From Flavobacteriales bacterium (GTDB lineage Bacteria; Bacteroidota; Bacteroidia; Flavobacteriales_D; Crocinitomicaceae): 16,239 bases of DNA. A program made the position numbers and the translations under genes. Location of the stretch: assembly GCA_018665005.1 (NCBI GenBank), contig JABJEE010000096.1, positions 1 to 16,239 on the forward strand, read 5' to 3'. The notes beneath the pieces were generated by a model. The model was given only the letters and a program-made list of their open reading frames with translations. It was not told the origin of the DNA and made no database searches. This document shows, piece by piece, positions 14,463-16,239 of the stretch (within the stretch, counting starts at the first letter, position 1; every line of letters starts with the position of its first letter).

Positions 14463-15632
14463 CTAGGATTGTAGTCTTTCTGTTCTATTCCAGACACTTG
14501 TCTTGCTCCCTTTGAGGTACTTGAAAAAACCAATAAACAGGGCAGCATTCATCGATATAAAATGGGTGAGATATCTAAAGGGTTTAAAGTGTAAGCCCAG
14601 GTTTATTAGTAATAAATCAAGTCCTACTATTCCAAATAAAATCAAATAGGCAATTGCGAGACTCAAGTTTAAGATCGATTCTTCATATGTAAAACACAGG
14701 GTAAGGCCAATTAATAAAATGAGGAAGGGGCTCAACCAACGTAGGATTTTGTGAGATAAAAATACAAACGCCAATCGATTACATTTGAAAAGTACATTTG
14801 AAAAGTAGGATAGGTTTTGAAAATTCCCCGCAGATATTCTCGTTTTTCTGAAAAATTCAGCCTTAAGATTATTACTAACATCTTCGTATACTACCGCATC
14901 TGGTTCATTTAAACAAGAGTATCCATTTTCGAGAACTTTCATGTTCAAGAAAAAATCATCAACCAAGAAGTTGTTGGGAATCTTTGTGTATAGATTCTTT
15001 CGCATCGCAAAGCAGCCACCAAAAGGCCCCATCATTGAACCCCACATTTTACCTTCAGCATATTTTAGTTTTCCTTCTACAGAGATATAGGTTTTTTCAG
15101 GAATTGAAATACCTGTTTTTTTCATTCCGAAATTTTTCATGTTGCTATCAACTAGCCCTACTTTAGGATCAGAGAAATGTTTTAAAAGTGCATTGATGGT
15201 GTTTTCCGTAAATATAACATTCGAATCAGTGAGTATTAGAATTTCTCCAATCGCGTCTTTAATGAGTGAATTGATAATTGTGATTTTCCCACTTCTTTTT
15301 GAAAATTTTACGTGTTTGAGTGTGATGTCTGACTTGGTGTATCTTTGAATGATTTCATCGGTGTTATCAGTGCATTTGTCAGTGCCAATTAAGATCTCAA
15401 TATGTTCTTTTGGATAGTTTGACAATAAAATGCTCTTGATTTTTGATTCGATTACGAGCTCCTCATTATGGGCTGCAATGAGTATCGATACTTTAGGTGT
15501 TAGTGTAGATGATGTGGTATCTTTTTCTTTTACCCTTTTAGCTAATGAAATGGTGACGAATGGATATATAACATAGGTGTATATGACCGGTGTAATAAAG
15601 GACCATAATAATATGTTAAGTGTTAGAGACAA
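14463..15632 (-). CDS. Membrane-bound family 2 glycosyltransferase
   Basis: A 389-residue inverting glycosyltransferase with a GT-A fold. An N-terminal membrane helix (about 7-30) precedes the catalytic domain: VSILIAAHNEE (48-58), IGTDKCTDNT (82-91), the nucleotide-sugar/metal segment ILTDSNVIF (133-141) with D136, GPFGGCFAMRKNLY (202-215), VDDFFLNMKVLENGY (224-238) with the catalytic-base region at D225/D226, and FRKTRISAGNFQNL (261-274) in place of the QxxRW motif. C-terminal membrane helices lie at about 286-314, 320-345 and 355-373. It resembles NdvC/BcsA-like polymerising or lipid-linked sugar transferases. It starts 7 bases after the GT4 stop, so both belong to one glycan operon transcribed leftwards. 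The sugar is unknown. Confidence 0.88.
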   Translation of the reverse strand: MSLTLNILLWSFITPVIYTYVIYPFVTISLAKRVKEKDTTSSTLTPKVSILIAAHNEELVIESKIKSILLSNYPKEHIEILIGTDKCTDNTDEIIQRYTKSDITLKHVKFSKRSGKITIINSLIKDAIGEILILTDSNVIFTENTINALLKHFSDPKVGLVDSNMKNFGMKKTGISIPEKTYISVEGKLKYAEGKMWGSMMGPFGGCFAMRKNLYTKIPNNFLVDDFFLNMKVLENGYSCLNEPDAVVYEDVSNNLKAEFFRKTRISAGNFQNLSYFSNVLFKCNRLAFVFLSHKILRWLSPFLILLIGLTLCFTYEESILNLSLAIAYLILFGIVGLDLLLINLGLHFKPFRYLTHFISMNAALFIGFFKYLKGSKTSVWNRTERLQS

Positions 15633-15639
15633 GATATAG

Positions 15640-16239
15640 TTATAGTTTAAGCGAAGTAATTAACTTTTTAGAAACAACATCAGTTGAGAATTCTTTTTGA
15701 ATAAACTCTTGACCTGCCAATCCGATTTGTTTGCATAAGTCTTCATCAATTAAAAGTAGGGAAAGTTTTTCTATGAATTCATTCTTACTATTACAAACGG
15801 GTATGTTGTCAGGGAGGTTTAAACCTTCTGCCGCTTTTTTGCTGAGCACACAAGGAACACCAAGCGACATGGCTTCTAATACTTTCATTTTCACTCCCGA
15901 CCCAGAAAGAATAGGAGCGATAAAAACCCCATGAGAAGAAATGAAATCCATTGAGGAATCTACAAAGCCATGAAGACGAATCTTCGGCTTTTTTGAAAGA
16001 TGAGATATTTCATCTGAAAAGCTTCCCGCAATTTCGAGAGTCACATTTGGAAATTTAGTTATTAGCTCTTCATGCACATTATCCACGTACCATGAAATCC
16101 CTTCTTTATTGGGCATCCAATTGAATGCTCCTAAAAAGCACAATGAATTTTTAGCAGCAGTATACTTTTTGATAGATGGCATAGACACCGGGATGTATTT
16201 ACAATCATTCTCCGTGTTTTTAGTGAATATAGACTGATC
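15640..16239 (-). CDS. Glycosyltransferase family 4 (GT-B fold), C-terminal part, cut by window edge
   Basis: The reading frame stays open to the last base of the window, so the first codons visible are interior ones and the true start lies to the right; a GTG at 16188 is not the natural start. The 199 visible residues hold the C-terminal domain of a GT-B retaining transferase: LCFLGAFNWMPNKEG, VTLEIAGSF, IRLHGFVDSSMDF, and the nucleotide-sugar-binding segment ILSGSGVKMKVLEAMSLGVP with the E of the EX7E motif, then KKAAEGLNL. It is followed by the GT2 gene after 7 bases. It probably builds a cell-surface polysaccharide or glycan with that enzyme. Confidence 0.9.
   Translation of the reverse strand, partial: DQSIFTKNTENDCKYIPVSMPSIKKYTAAKNSLCFLGAFNWMPNKEGISWYVDNVHEELITKFPNVTLEIAGSFSDEISHLSKKPKIRLHGFVDSSMDFISSHGVFIAPILSGSGVKMKVLEAMSLGVPCVLSKKAAEGLNLPDNIPVCNSKNEFIEKLSLLLIDEDLCKQIGLAGQEFIQKEFSTDVVSKKLITSLKL

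Noticed and set aside
14984..15348. Two short plus-strand frames within the GT2 gene, and another at 15731-15934 within the GT4 gene
   Set aside because: They overlap conserved glycosyltransferase motifs on the other strand, overlap each other, and show no start-site context or domain.

Overview
The window looks like a chromosomal segment from a low-GC member of the Bacteroidota, most likely class Flavobacteriia or a close relative. The support is a PorQ-like component of the type IX secretion system, which is restricted to this phylum, a 5S rRNA of Flavobacteria type, a glsA/glsB-type amino-acid lipid gene pair, start codons in A-rich contexts without clear Shine-Dalgarno sequences, and a TAnnTTTG-type promoter element before ffh. 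A lower rank cannot be read from this sequence alone.

Layout: bases 1-258 are the tail of a ribosomal RNA operon (end of 23S, 5S, strong intrinsic terminator). Right behind it lies a single gene for a three-part protein with a winged-helix-like N-terminus, an HNH nuclease domain and a HIT hydrolase domain (353-1345). Converging on it is porQ (1376-2425). A two-gene plus-strand unit follows (2522-3726): an unrecognised alpha/beta protein and a divergent sigma-70-family factor.

From 10651 down to 3727 eight genes run on the minus strand with gaps of 68 bases or less, four of the junctions being 4-base start/stop overlaps. In order of transcription they are a CPBP membrane protease and a PAP2 phosphatase; a PLP aminotransferase and a DUF1801 protein; a DnaQ-type exonuclease fused to a GIY-YIG nuclease and a PhnP-like metallo-hydrolase; and two acyltransferases resembling GlsA and GlsB, which would make glycine- or ornithine-type lipids.

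From 10784 to 14462 the plus strand carries an ECF sigma factor, ffh (signal recognition particle GTPase), an M50 site-2-type membrane protease and a secreted protein with a carboxypeptidase-like regulatory domain. The right end (14463-16239) is on the minus strand and holds a membrane GT2 glycosyltransferase and the C-terminal part of a GT4 glycosyltransferase cut by the window edge, probably the end of a surface-glycan locus.

Most of the window is core or housekeeping content. The best candidates for something undescribed are the HNH-HIT fusion behind the rRNA operon and the unknown-protein/sigma-factor pair. No CRISPR array, insertion sequence, integrase, tRNA or prophage gene was seen, and no stretch above 300 bases lacks a gene.
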